The notes: generated from the letters alone by a model not told the origin. A stretch of 64,000 nt of DNA from JBCBGF01 sp038526915 (GCA_038526915.1 JBCBGF010000001.1:62001-126000); one strand, 5' to 3'; positions 43,291-52,003 are shown, counted from the first letter of the stretch. Numbers and translations are program-made.

Positions 43291-43899
43291 ATGATTACGC
43301 GACGAACCTTCTCAGTCTCCCTCGCGGCCCTCGCGGCCACAATGGGCACGCGCGCCTCTGCAATGGTGTCGCTCGACCAGCTTTCGGCCTACTTCAACGA
43401 TTTGGTGACCGCCCGCGCCACATTCCGTCAATTCAACGATGACGGATCGCAGTCTACCGGTACGCTCTACATCCGCCGTCCAGGTCGGGCGCGGTTCGAA
43501 TACGATCCCCCGGATGAAGCACTGGTAATGGCCGGTGGCGGACACGTCGCGATCTTTGATGGCCGGTCCAACTCAAAGCGGCCCGAGCAATATCCGCTAC
43601 GCCGTACACCGCTTAACCTGATCCTTGAGCGTCAGGTTGATCTGGGCAACCGGAACATGGTCGTGGGCCATGTGGGCGATGACACGCACACAAAGCTTGT
43701 CGCGCAGGATCCCAAAGCGCCTGAGAACGGGCAGATCGAGATCGTGTTTACCAATGATCCCATCGCCCTTGCCGAATGGACGATCATCGATGGCGGCGGG
43801 GCCCGTACCCGCGTGATCCTCGACGGGATGGAAACCGGGCTCCAGTTCCCGTCCCGTCTGTTCAATATCGTTCTCGAGCAGGAATCGCGCGGGGGTTAG
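43291..43899 (+). CDS. lolA: Outer-membrane lipoprotein carrier LolA
   Basis: LolA shuttles lipoproteins across the periplasm to the outer membrane. The 202-residue protein starts MITRRTFSVSLAALAATMGT, a signal peptide with an unusual twin-arginine-like TRRTFS block. The mature part has the LolA fold features FNDLVTARATFRQFNDDGSQ, GTLYIRRPGRARFEYDPPDE, and LTRVILDGM-type strands. The ftsK-lolA order is standard in alphaproteobacteria. The start is an ATG 73 bp after ftsK. Confidence 0.93.
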   Translation: MITRRTFSVSLAALAATMGTRASAMVSLDQLSAYFNDLVTARATFRQFNDDGSQSTGTLYIRRPGRARFEYDPPDEALVMAGGGHVAIFDGRSNSKRPEQYPLRRTPLNLILERQVDLGNRNMVVGHVGDDTHTKLVAQDPKAPENGQIEIVFTNDPIALAEWTIIDGGGARTRVILDGMETGLQFPSRLFNIVLEQESRGG

Positions 43900-43928
43900 G
43901 TCTAGGACCAACCGACCTTCATCAGGTC

Positions 43929-44513
43929 CTACCGCTTTCCGCAGCTGATCAACTGCGCCTCGTAGGTCACGGCCCGCTGCGCCACCTCTCCGGCCACCCG
44001 CATCAGCCACGCCTTTTGGCGGTAGCTTCCACGCGCATATCCGGTCCGCCCCTCGTGATAGGCCAGGTACTGCCGTTCCGTGTCGCCTTTGGAAATCCCC
44101 AGGCGCTCCTGCGTTTCGTGCATGTACCATCCCATAAAATCGGTCGCGTCGTCGATATCATCGCGCCGGGCAAAGCGCTTGCCCGTATCGCGGCGATAAT
44201 CGTCCCATGTCCCATCCAGGGCCTGGCTGTACCCATAGGCCGACGATTGCCGCCCCATCGGGATCACGCCCAGCGCATATTGATGCGGGGTTCGCGCATT
44301 CCCAATGAATTTTGATTCCTGATAGATGGTCGCCATCTGCACCGGCACCGGCACGCCCCAGCGCGCTTCGGTGCGTTGCATCGCATCCAGATAGTTCGGT
44401 CGCTGGCTGACAATGCTACACGCATTGTCCAAGTTCCGGGGCGCCGAATAGTTCGTGCTGCCGCATCCGGTGACGAACACCAGAAGGATCGCGGCACGGA
44501 GAAACCTGCTCAT
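43929..44513 (-). CDS. Lytic transglycosylase-type lipoprotein (SLT domain)
   Basis: The 194-residue product starts MSRFLRAAILLVFVTGCGS, with Cys17 as lipobox cysteine. The SLT-type domain carries the catalytic Glu in ATIYQESKFIGNART, followed by GVIPMGRQSSAYGYSQAL and TWDDYRRDTG, and the C-terminal RQYLAYHEGRTGYARGSY. It should cleave peptidoglycan glycan strands from the inner face of the outer membrane. A longer frame upstream is rejected because the lipoprotein signal starts at this ATG. It is tail to tail with lolA. Confidence 0.9.
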   Translation of the reverse strand: MSRFLRAAILLVFVTGCGSTNYSAPRNLDNACSIVSQRPNYLDAMQRTEARWGVPVPVQMATIYQESKFIGNARTPHQYALGVIPMGRQSSAYGYSQALDGTWDDYRRDTGKRFARRDDIDDATDFMGWYMHETQERLGISKGDTERQYLAYHEGRTGYARGSYRQKAWLMRVAGEVAQRAVTYEAQLISCGKR

Positions 44514-44589
44514 CTGCCTCACGCTCGCGTATTTGTTTTTTGCGACTGTACCGTAACCCACGGGCGCAGAAAACGAAAAAACGCGTGTA

Positions 44590-45471
44590 CTAAAGGAGGA
44601 ACGCCAACAGCACCGGGATCAGGCCGATCGAGAGCAGCGTGGACGCAAAGACAAGCCCAGCAACTGCTTCACCATCCGCCCCGTACTTTTCCGCCAGCAA
44701 GTACGATGTCACCGCAACCGGTGTCGAAATCTGAAGCACCAAAACGGCAAAGGCGACAGATTCCAGTTCGAACCAAATCCCGACACCCCACGCCGCCGAC
44801 ACACAGACTGCGGCTTTGGCGAGAGAAATCCACACCGCCCGACCCAGCCGACCCGGCGTCAGACGCGCAACCCCGACACCCAGCGTGATCAGCATCAACG
44901 GGATCGCCATCTGCCCCAAAAGGGTCAACGTGTTGGTCAGGAACGTCGGTGTTTCCCATCCCTGCCACAGGAATACCCCGCCCAAAAGCGTGGCGGCGAC
45001 CATGGGTTCCCGCACAACCCGCGAAAGCGATCCGCCGCCCGAGACGAGCCAGACGCCAAAGGAAAACGCAAAGATCGACATGACGGCAAAGACGACAACC
45101 GCATAGTCCAGCCCGACATCGCCAAATGCAAAAAGCGCGAGCGGCAGGCCGATATTGCCAGTGTTGCCAAAGATCGCGGGGGCCAGATATGTGCGACGAT
45201 CAAGGCCAATCACCGCAAACGTCACCCACATGACGACAGTGATGATGAAATAGGCGGCAACCGAGGCCAATGAGACGGTCGTCAACGCCGCAGGGTCGAT
45301 CTCGGTCTGCATCAGAGACACAAAGATCAACGCCGGGACGGCTAGTGTCATTGAGATGTTTGTAACAAACTGAATTCTATACTCAAAATCCAGCTTCACC
45401 CAAAGATATCCAAGGCCACCAAGAAGAAAAACGGGGGCCACCACCTCCAACACTGTCAGGACGAGGTTCAC
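44590..45471 (-). CDS. AEC family transporter (auxin efflux carrier type)
   Basis: This 293-residue membrane protein has about eight to ten hydrophobic segments, beginning LVLTVLEVVAPVFLLGGLGYLWV, with the family's broken-helix Asn/Pro-containing segments (IFGNTGNIGLPLALFAFGD near residue 100 and LQISTPVAVTSYLLAEKYG near residue 247). Such carriers move organic anions or amino-acid related compounds; the substrate is unknown. The start is a GTG. It is divergent from hspQ. Confidence 0.9.
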   Translation of the reverse strand: MNLVLTVLEVVAPVFLLGGLGYLWVKLDFEYRIQFVTNISMTLAVPALIFVSLMQTEIDPAALTTVSLASVAAYFIITVVMWVTFAVIGLDRRTYLAPAIFGNTGNIGLPLALFAFGDVGLDYAVVVFAVMSIFAFSFGVWLVSGGGSLSRVVREPMVAATLLGGVFLWQGWETPTFLTNTLTLLGQMAIPLMLITLGVGVARLTPGRLGRAVWISLAKAAVCVSAAWGVGIWFELESVAFAVLVLQISTPVAVTSYLLAEKYGADGEAVAGLVFASTLLSIGLIPVLLAFLL

Positions 45472-45553
45472 AGTTTGTTTCTACAATTTCGATTTTCGTT
45501 TCGTGGACACCGTCACGGCGTTTCTCTACTAACGTGGCTACGGGGGTCTTACT

Positions 45554-45880
45554 ATGTTGAAAACGCGTGCCAAGTATCACCTGGGCCAAGTGGTCCGCCA
45601 CCGCAAACATCCCTTCCGGGGCGTTGTGTTCGATGTCGATGCAAAGTTCTCGAATACCGAGGAATGGTATGACGCCATCCCGGAAGAGAGCCGTCCTTCG
45701 AAAGAACAGCCGTTCTATCACCTGCTGGCTGAGAACGACCAAAGCTACTACGTGGCTTACGTGTCAGAACAAAACCTCGTCGCCGACTATTCCGGTCAAC
45801 CGGTGAGCCATCCTGACCTCCCCGAACTGTTCGGCGATTTCACTGACGGCCATTATCCGCTGCACTTTCAGCTGAACTGA
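45554..45880 (+). CDS. hspQ: Heat shock protein HspQ
   Basis: The 108-residue protein matches HspQ/YccV, a small factor that binds hemimethylated DNA and, in enterobacteria, primes the Lon protease. Blocks RAKYHLGQVVRHRKHPFRGVVFDVD (about residues 4-28) and RPSKEQPFYHLLAENDQ are characteristic. A canonical heat-shock promoter could not be confirmed upstream. Its 3' end is tail to tail with the gamma-glutamyltransferase-like gene. Confidence 0.93.
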   Translation: MLKTRAKYHLGQVVRHRKHPFRGVVFDVDAKFSNTEEWYDAIPEESRPSKEQPFYHLLAENDQSYYVAYVSEQNLVADYSGQPVSHPDLPELFGDFTDGHYPLHFQLN

Positions 45881-45890
45881 ACGCGCCTGC

Positions 45891-47471
45891 TCAGTAGCCC
45901 AGCGCACACCCGTCTTTGCGCGGATCCGAGGCCCCTTCCAGTACGCCCGCGTCGTGGTGCAGCCTGATCGCTTGCGCGCCGCCGATCGGGAAGCGGGGCA
46001 CCACCACGTTGTGCCCCATCGCCGCCAGATCCGTGTGAACCGCGTTGGAATAGCCCCGTTCGACCCGTAGCTCGCCATTCTCAAAAAACACCCGCGGGGC
46101 ATCGATCGCTTCCTGCGGGTCCATTCCGAAATCCAGCATGTTGGACAAAAGCCGGAGATGCCCGTGGGGCTGGTACCCGCCGCCCATCACGCCAAACGGC
46201 ATGACCACGCGCCCTTGATGGCGCAGGATCGCCGGGATGATCGTGTGCAAGGGCCGCTTGCCCGGCCCGATCTCGTTTGGATGCCCCAGGGTCAGGCAGA
46301 ATCCGCCGCCGCGATTGTGGAACAGGATACCATAGTCATCCGCGGCAAGGCCCGACCCGAAATCCTTGAAGATCGAATAGATCAGCGAAACACACATCCG
46401 GTCGCGGTCGACCACCGTGATATACACCGTTTCCCGATGCACTTCCTCAGTCAGCGCGGTGACATTGCCATTCACCCGCTTGGGGTCCACCAGCCCCGCC
46501 AGCTGCTCTGCCTTGGCATCCGATAGCATCGCATCAAGCCGCGTAGTGTGATCGGCATCCCCGATGATCCGGTCGCGCGCGTCATAGGCCAGTTTTGCGG
46601 CCTCGGTCTCGATATGCGCCCGTATCGTGCCATAAGGATCCATCCCCGCGATATCGAACCGTTTGAGGATGTTGGCCAAAAGGATCGCCGTTGCTCCGTG
46701 CCCATTGGGCGGATGCTCCAGAAATTCGTGGCCTCCGTAGGTGCCTGAAATCGGATCGGTATACTCGGCCCGACAGTTCGCGAAATCCTCCAGGTTATGG
46801 CACCCGCCTGCCGCGCGCAGGGTGGCTACCATATCCTCGGCGACCGGACCATCATAGAACCCTGAGCGTCCGTTTTCCGCAATCAAGCGCAGCGCTTTCG
46901 CCACCGCGGGCATGCGAAACAGCGTGCCGACAGCAGGTGCCTCACCATCCGCCAGATAATGCGTCCGACCCGCCCCCCACAGCTTGGCCGCATGGCTCTG
47001 CCAGTCAAACCCGGCACGCGGCGCCACGGGCACCCCAGCTTCGGCGTAGTGGATCGCGGGGGCCAGACAGCGCGCGATTCCCAACTTGCCCCAGTCTTCG
47101 GCCAATCTGCAGAACGCATCTATGGCCCCCGGCACGGTAATCGCGGCCGGATCGTTGAGCGGCACGGTCTTGTGCCCGGCCTGCCGCAACGCATCCGCGG
47201 AAATGCCCGCCGGCGCACGGCCCGACCCATTCAGCGCAATGACCCGGTCTTCCCCGGGCGGTGTGAGCAGCACAAAGCAGTCACCACCAATTCCGGTCAT
47301 CGCCGGTTCGCATTGGCCCAAAAGAACGGCCCCAGCAATGGCCGCATCCACCGCGTTTCCGCCTGATTTCAGCGTCTCAACCGCCACTTGCGCGGCAAGG
47401 GGGTGGGACGTGGCACACATCCCGTTTTCTGCAAAGACCGGCGACCTGCCGGGGAGGTGGAAATCACGCAT
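45891..47471 (-). CDS. Gamma-glutamyltransferase-like (Ntn hydrolase) enzyme
   Basis: The 526-residue protein starts MRDFHLPGRSPVFAENGMCA. It belongs to the N-terminal nucleophile gamma-glutamyltransferase superfamily: GGNAVDAAIAGAVLLGQCEPAMTGIGGDCF lies near the N-terminus, and the autoprocessing Thr region reads HRETVYITVVDRDRMCVSL near residue 350, closer to the YwrD-type subgroup than to classical GGT. The C-terminal half carries the GPGKRPLHTIIPAI block. No signal peptide is evident, so it acts in the cytoplasm, unlike the periplasmic E. coli enzyme. Substrate could be glutathione or another gamma-glutamyl or oxalyl amide. Confidence 0.88.
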   Translation of the reverse strand: MRDFHLPGRSPVFAENGMCATSHPLAAQVAVETLKSGGNAVDAAIAGAVLLGQCEPAMTGIGGDCFVLLTPPGEDRVIALNGSGRAPAGISADALRQAGHKTVPLNDPAAITVPGAIDAFCRLAEDWGKLGIARCLAPAIHYAEAGVPVAPRAGFDWQSHAAKLWGAGRTHYLADGEAPAVGTLFRMPAVAKALRLIAENGRSGFYDGPVAEDMVATLRAAGGCHNLEDFANCRAEYTDPISGTYGGHEFLEHPPNGHGATAILLANILKRFDIAGMDPYGTIRAHIETEAAKLAYDARDRIIGDADHTTRLDAMLSDAKAEQLAGLVDPKRVNGNVTALTEEVHRETVYITVVDRDRMCVSLIYSIFKDFGSGLAADDYGILFHNRGGGFCLTLGHPNEIGPGKRPLHTIIPAILRHQGRVVMPFGVMGGGYQPHGHLRLLSNMLDFGMDPQEAIDAPRVFFENGELRVERGYSNAVHTDLAAMGHNVVVPRFPIGGAQAIRLHHDAGVLEGASDPRKDGCALGY

Positions 47472-47499
47472 AAGGGGGCCTGCTCGCTTAAGTCGGCGC

Positions 47500-47624
47500 A
47501 CCCTACAGCGTTTCGACTTTAACTTGAAATGGCGCGCTTCGCTTTTTGCGATCGCGCAAAGAAATCGGCCGCGAAAAGGCATGCAGTTTCAGACGAAACG
47601 TTTGAGGCCACGCCGTCTCAAACG
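47500..47624. repeat. Intergenic region with repeat-like segment and tandem hairpins
   Basis: The gap between the gamma-glutamyltransferase-like and RsbW-like genes holds TACAGCGTTTCGACTTTAAC beginning near 47500, resembling a palindromic repeat family found between alphaproteobacterial genes. Two inverted repeats follow: GTTTC-AGAC-GAAAC (47586-47599) and CGTTTGAG to CTCAAACG (47599-47624) around ten bases. On the minus strand this lies after the RsbW-like gene, so it may end that transcript, though no long T-run is present. Confidence 0.4.
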
Positions 47625-47631
47625 CCGCAGG

Positions 47632-48081
47632 CTACCCCACAGTCACCCGAAACGTCAGACAGTTGCAGTCGTCCACCCGCCGGTACTGATGATCATGGGC
47701 CAGTTGCCCGACCAGAAACCAGCCAAAGCCCCCTTCGGGCAGCGACAAGAGATCATCCGATGGTTGGCTCAACGGTTTGATAGGCAGTCCGCCTTCGGGC
47801 ATCGGTCGCCCATGGTCGACAACGCGCACGTTCAAACCGGCCTCTGTTTGGCGCACCTCAAGCGCGATTTTCCCATCGTCCCGCCCGGAATACGCATGCT
47901 CAACCACATTATTGAGCACCTCTGCCAGGACCAACTCGACTGTGCCCCGCTCCTCCACCGAGTACCGCTCCTCCCCAAGGTGCTGCAGGGTTTGCGCCAG
48001 GGCCCACCGGACACCTTCGAACGTGCCGGGGACGTCCAGCGAGATGACGGATAGTTCCGCATCGGTTGCTGCGTCAGGCAT
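47632..48081 (-). CDS. RsbW-like anti-sigma factor / serine-protein kinase (GHKL ATPase)
   Basis: The 149-residue protein has the Bergerat ATP-binding fold of anti-sigma kinases: N box EVLNNVVEHAY near residue 60, G1 box VVDHGRPM near residue 95, and a G2-like box EGGFGWFLVGQL near residue 120. It should phosphorylate and be titrated by the STAS protein encoded just upstream, and in turn hold a sigma factor or response regulator. No sigma factor or PP2C phosphatase is close by. Its start lies inside the end of the STAS gene. Confidence 0.88.
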   Translation of the reverse strand: MPDAATDAELSVISLDVPGTFEGVRWALAQTLQHLGEERYSVEERGTVELVLAEVLNNVVEHAYSGRDDGKIALEVRQTEAGLNVRVVDHGRPMPEGGLPIKPLSQPSDDLLSLPEGGFGWFLVGQLAHDHQYRRVDDCNCLTFRVTVG

Positions 48082-48418
48082 CAGAGCGCACGGCGTCCAT
48101 CGCATCATCGACGCAGTCATGGATTTTCATCACGGATTCCATACGCGTCAGGCGAAAGACGGCGGCAACATTCACGGTCAACGCCGCAAGTTCAAGCGGT
48201 CGGTCATCACCAAGGGTCTTCATCACTGTCACAATCGCGCCCAGACCGCTGCTGTCGATCATGGCAACCTGCGACAGGTCCAACACGACCCGCCCGGCGG
48301 CGTCATGGGTGGCTGCACGCATGGCATCCTTGAACTCGACGGCTGCCGCCGCATCGATGCGGGGTTCGTTCACGCGCACGACCAAAACGTCGCCGATGAC
48401 CTTTGATACAAGTTGCAT
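48074..48418 (-). CDS. STAS-domain anti-sigma factor antagonist
   Basis: The 114-residue protein is a single STAS domain. VLVVRVNEPRIDAAAAVEFKDAM is the N-terminal strand-helix region, and LDLSQVAMIDSSGLGAIV near residue 55 holds the conserved serine that partner kinases phosphorylate. Its gene is directly upstream of the RsbW-like gene with an 8-bp overlap, so the two form a partner-switch pair. It is divergent from the thiolase gene. Confidence 0.92.
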   Translation of the reverse strand: MQLVSKVIGDVLVVRVNEPRIDAAAAVEFKDAMRAATHDAAGRVVLDLSQVAMIDSSGLGAIVTVMKTLGDDRPLELAALTVNVAAVFRLTRMESVMKIHDCVDDAMDAVRSDA

Positions 48419-48505
48419 GCCGTCTCTCCCAGTGTTCCCAACACGCTAGACGACAGGTATTACCATTCGGTAAGAGCAGGACCTTGTCATGGGCAGGAGC
48501 GGATC

Positions 48506-49684
48506 ATGCAGGACGTGGTAATTGTCGGTGCGTCGCGCACCCCGATGGGCGGGTTTCAAGGTGCGTTCGAAGGCGTCGACGCCCCTACGCTTGGCGGGGC
48601 GGCAATGTCGGCTGCCCTTGAGGATGCCGGGCTTGCACCGACCGATGTGGACGAGGTGATCATGGGCTGTGTCCTGCCCGCGGGCCAGGGCCAGGCGCCA
48701 GCACGCCAGGCCGGGTTCCAAGCGGGGCTCGGGGAGAAGGTTCCGGCCACCACGCTCAACAAGATGTGCGGCTCGGGCATGCAGGCGGTGATGACCGCAA
48801 CGGATGCTCTGGCCCTGGGGCGCAACACCACCATGATCGCAGGCGGGATGGAGAGCATGACAAACGCGCCTTATCTCTTGCCCAAGATGCGGGGCGGTGC
48901 CCGGATCGGCCATGGTCAGGTGATCGACCACATGTTTCTCGATGGCCTGGAAGATGCCTATGACAAGGGCCGCCTCATGGGCACCTTTGCCGAGGACTGC
49001 GCCGAAGCCTATCAGTTCACGCGCGAGGATCAGGATGCCTACGCCATCGGATCACTCGAAAACGCGCTGGCGGCTCAGGCCTCTGGCGCGTTTGAGCGCG
49101 AGATTGCTTCGGTCACAGTGGTAGGCCGGAAAGGCGATGTGGTCGTATCCGCGGACGAGCAACCCGCAAACGCTCGCCCCGACAAAATCCCGCAGCTAAA
49201 GCCCGCGTTCCGCGCGGACGGGACGGTAACTGCCGCCAACTCTTCATCCATCTCCGATGGCGCTGCGGCACTCGCCCTAACCACCGTCCAGACAGCCGAG
49301 GCCCGCGCCCTAACCCCGCGCGCCCGAATTGTCGGCTATGCAGGCCACGCCCAGGCCCCCGGTCTGTTCACCACTGCCCCGGTCCCGGCGGCGCAGAAGC
49401 TGCTCGACCGCATCGGCTGGTCCAAGGACGATGTGGACCTGTGGGAAGTGAACGAAGCCTTCGCGGTCGTCCCCATGGCGTTCATGCGTGAGATGGGCCT
49501 GCCGCGCGACAAAGTGAACGTCCACGGTGGCGCCTGCGCTTTGGGCCATCCCATCGGGGCCTCGGGCGCGCGCATCATCGTGACCCTGCTCAACGCGCTT
49601 GAGCACCACGATCTCAAGCGGGGCGTAGCCGCGATCTGCATTGGCGGGGGTGAAGGCACGGCCATCGCGATCGAACGACTTTGA
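48506..49684 (+). CDS. Acetyl-CoA C-acyltransferase (thiolase)
   Basis: The 392-residue protein is a class II thiolase. The acyl-accepting Cys88 lies in LNKMCGSGMQA, the His of the second active-site residue in GGACALGHPIGASGAR near residue 345, and the second Cys in AICIGGGEGTA at the C-terminus. NEAFAVVPM is typical. It could act in acetoacetyl-CoA formation (polyhydroxybutyrate or mevalonate-type flux) or in beta-oxidation. It is the first of an overlapping plus-strand gene string. GGAGCGG precedes the ATG. Confidence 0.95.
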   Translation: MQDVVIVGASRTPMGGFQGAFEGVDAPTLGGAAMSAALEDAGLAPTDVDEVIMGCVLPAGQGQAPARQAGFQAGLGEKVPATTLNKMCGSGMQAVMTATDALALGRNTTMIAGGMESMTNAPYLLPKMRGGARIGHGQVIDHMFLDGLEDAYDKGRLMGTFAEDCAEAYQFTREDQDAYAIGSLENALAAQASGAFEREIASVTVVGRKGDVVVSADEQPANARPDKIPQLKPAFRADGTVTAANSSSISDGAAALALTTVQTAEARALTPRARIVGYAGHAQAPGLFTTAPVPAAQKLLDRIGWSKDDVDLWEVNEAFAVVPMAFMREMGLPRDKVNVHGGACALGHPIGASGARIIVTLLNALEHHDLKRGVAAICIGGGEGTAIAIERL

Positions 49685-50127
49685 TGGACTACCCCGCACT
49701 ACACGCCCGCATCCAGGCCCTGACCGACGGCGAAACCGATGAGGTCGCCCTGATGGCCACCGTGGCCTGCGAGGTGCATCACAGCGACGACCGGTTCGAC
49801 TGGACGGGCTTTTACCGCGTCGTCTCACCCGGCCTTCTGAAGATCGGTCCCTACCAGGGGGGACATGGCTGCCTGACCATCCCCTTCGACCGTGGTGTCT
49901 GCGGGGCCGCCGCACGCAGCGAAACCGCGCAGCGCGTCGATGACGTCGATGCCTTTCCCGGTCACATCGCCTGCGCGTCGTCCACGCGATCCGAACTCGT
50001 TCTGCCGGTGTGGAACAGCGACCGCACTCTGATCGCCGTCTTCGATATCGACAGCGACCAACCCGCCGCCTTCACCGAAACCGATGAAGCCGAGCTGACG
50101 ATCCTTCTTCAAAGCGTCTTTGCATGA
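49684..50127 (+). CDS. Free methionine-R-sulfoxide reductase (GAF domain)
   Basis: The 147-residue protein is a fRMsr (MsrC) type enzyme that reduces free methionine-(R)-sulfoxide. All three redox cysteines are present: GHGCLTIPF near residue 60, RGVCGAA near residue 70 and HIACASSTRSE near residue 94. FDWTGFYRV and LVLPVWNSDRTLIAVFDIDSD are further family blocks. Its ATG overlaps the thiolase stop by one base (TGATG), so it is translated as part of the same string. Confidence 0.93.
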   Translation: MDYPALHARIQALTDGETDEVALMATVACEVHHSDDRFDWTGFYRVVSPGLLKIGPYQGGHGCLTIPFDRGVCGAAARSETAQRVDDVDAFPGHIACASSTRSELVLPVWNSDRTLIAVFDIDSDQPAAFTETDEAELTILLQSVFA

Positions 50128-50747
50128 GCTTTGAGGCCTGGCTCATCTTCGCGCTGTTCTGGGTCGTCTTTGTCACGACCCCGGGCCCCAATGCCGTCAA
50201 CTGCATCGGCAACGGCATGTCATTCGGCTTCCGCCGATCCCTGCCGGGTGTTGCCGCGATCCTAACGCAGGCGACCCTGTTCCTGTTGCTCTCGGCGGCC
50301 GGGATAACGGCGCTCATCGCAGCCTCGCCCGCCCTCTTCGGCTGGCTCCAACTCATCGGTGCGGGGTTCTTAATCTGGCTCGGCATCCGCGGCTGGCTCA
50401 CCGCCACACGCCCCGTCGAAGCACGCCCCACCAGCGCCCGATCAATCTATGGCCGCGCCTTTCTGATCGCCACGATCAACGCGAAATCGGTCGCCGGATA
50501 CCTCGCCGCCTTCTCTCAATTCGTCCAGCCCGACATCCCCATCTGGACCCAGATGTGGGCCATCATGCCGACCGCGCTGACAATCACTGCGCTTAGCTAC
50601 ACCGGCTATACCGCCATCGGCGCAGGCCTCGGCAAGGTCGCGCTCGGCGCCGTTCTCAACGTCTGGTTCCGCCGGACGATGGCAGTGTGCTTCATCGTCT
50701 ATGGCGTGCTCCTTGGCACCTACTCCGCAACCGGCCGCGCGGCGTGA
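50124..50747 (+). CDS. LysE family amino-acid exporter
   Basis: The 207-residue membrane protein has about six hydrophobic segments and the family signature VTTPGPNAVNCIGNGMSFG near residue 15, corresponding to the TPGP-N motif of LysE/RhtB carriers. Such transporters export basic or neutral amino acids, or other small polar compounds. It overlaps the fRMsr gene by ATGA. Substrate not determined. Confidence 0.93.
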   Translation: MSFEAWLIFALFWVVFVTTPGPNAVNCIGNGMSFGFRRSLPGVAAILTQATLFLLLSAAGITALIAASPALFGWLQLIGAGFLIWLGIRGWLTATRPVEARPTSARSIYGRAFLIATINAKSVAGYLAAFSQFVQPDIPIWTQMWAIMPTALTITALSYTGYTAIGAGLGKVALGAVLNVWFRRTMAVCFIVYGVLLGTYSATGRAA

Positions 50748-51394
50748 GCGACACCTACGACCCGCCCACGGACCCGCTCGACATCCTCCATGTCGATCAC
50801 GAAGTGCTGGTTGCCAACAAACCCGCGGGGCTGCTCTCTGTGCCCGGAAAGGGCGCGCATCTGGCCGACTGCTTGCTCACCCGCATCCAGGCGGCCTTTC
50901 CCGAAGCCCTGCTGATCCACCGCCTCGACCGCGACACATCCGGTGTGATGGTCTTTGCCATGACCCCCCACGCCCAGCGCCATCTGGGGCTGCAGTTCGA
51001 AAAACGGCAGACGCGCAAAGTCTATGTCGCGCGCGTCTGGGGCCATCCGCTCGATGACACCGGAACAGTTGACCTGCCACTTGCTGTGGATTGGCCCAAC
51101 CGCCCGCGCCAGCATGTGGACCATGAAAACGGGCGCGAGGCGATCACCGATTGGCGTGTAGTCAAACGTGAAGGCGATGGAACCGCGCGCCTGCGGCTCT
51201 ACCCCAAAACTGGCAGGTCGCATCAGCTACGTGTCCACATGCGCGAGCTTGGCCACCCGATCCTTGGCGACCCGTTTTATGCGGAAGGCCCCGCCCGCGA
51301 CTACGAGCGACTGATGCTGCATGCCGAAAGCTTGCGGTTCCGCCATCCCGACGGCGGCAAGGGCCTGACGTTCTCCGCCAGGCCCCCGTTCTAG
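50744..51394 (+). CDS. RluA family pseudouridine synthase
   Basis: The 216-residue protein modifies uridine in RNA. The catalytic Asp lies in IHRLDRDTSGVMVFA near residue 65, and RLRLYPKTGRSHQLRVHM near residue 150 and GHPILGDPFYAE complete the signature. It lacks an S4 domain. Whether the target is 23S rRNA or tRNA is not clear. The start is a GTG overlapping the LysE stop (GTGA); a longer frame upstream lies inside the LysE gene. Confidence 0.93.
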   Translation: MSDTYDPPTDPLDILHVDHEVLVANKPAGLLSVPGKGAHLADCLLTRIQAAFPEALLIHRLDRDTSGVMVFAMTPHAQRHLGLQFEKRQTRKVYVARVWGHPLDDTGTVDLPLAVDWPNRPRQHVDHENGREAITDWRVVKREGDGTARLRLYPKTGRSHQLRVHMRELGHPILGDPFYAEGPARDYERLMLHAESLRFRHPDGGKGLTFSARPPF

Positions 51395-52000
51395 TCAGGC
51401 GGGAACAGTTGCGAGGAACTGCTTGATCGCCGTGCTCTCTTCGATCCCGATCTCATGCCCGCCATTGTGCCAGGTCACTGAGAAATCGGCATTCTGGTCC
51501 GCCAGATAAGCGGCCAAAGCCTCCGTCATCGGCGCGGGACAGATCGGGTCGCGGCGTCCCGCAGTGATCAACACGCGCCGTCCCGCCAGCCCTGGTTGCG
51601 GCGCCGGGGTCCACGGGATGAGCGGATGCATCAGAACATAGTCATCCACCAAATCGGGCTGAGCCAGGGCAACCGCTGCAAGGATGTTGGCGCCGTTCGA
51701 ATAGCCAAGGCCAATCACCCGATCTGCGCCGGATCGCGCCTTTTCATCCGCAATGAACCCGGCCATCTTCTCAGTCGCCCGGGCGAGATCGTCCATGTCA
51801 TAGATGCCTTCGCCCGTCCGCCGAAAGAACCGGTTCGCGCCCATCTCAGACACGTCCCCGCGGGGCGAGACGACATGCGCCCCCGGCACCAGCCGCTCGG
51901 CAAAGGTATGAAACTGATCCTCGGTCCCACCGGTTCCGTGGAAGGTCAGGAAGAGGGGACGGCCTGCCGCCCCCTCGCTGCGTTTTGCGACATAGCTCAT
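51395..52000 (-). CDS. Alpha/beta hydrolase (phospholipase/carboxylesterase, MhqD-like)
   Basis: The 201-residue protein has a minimal alpha/beta hydrolase fold. The catalytic triad can be read as Ser in GLGYSNGANIL (about residue 100), Asp in TAGRRDPICP near residue 150, and His in NGGHEIG near residue 180. The preceding FHGTGGTEDQF supplies the oxyanion hole. It resembles MhqD-type carboxylesterases. It lies 3 bp after the dioxygenase gene, so the pair is almost certainly one operon. It abuts the RluA gene tail to tail. Confidence 0.88.
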   Translation of the reverse strand: MSYVAKRSEGAAGRPLFLTFHGTGGTEDQFHTFAERLVPGAHVVSPRGDVSEMGANRFFRRTGEGIYDMDDLARATEKMAGFIADEKARSGADRVIGLGYSNGANILAAVALAQPDLVDDYVLMHPLIPWTPAPQPGLAGRRVLITAGRRDPICPAPMTEALAAYLADQNADFSVTWHNGGHEIGIEESTAIKQFLATVPA

Positions 52001-52003
52001 GGC

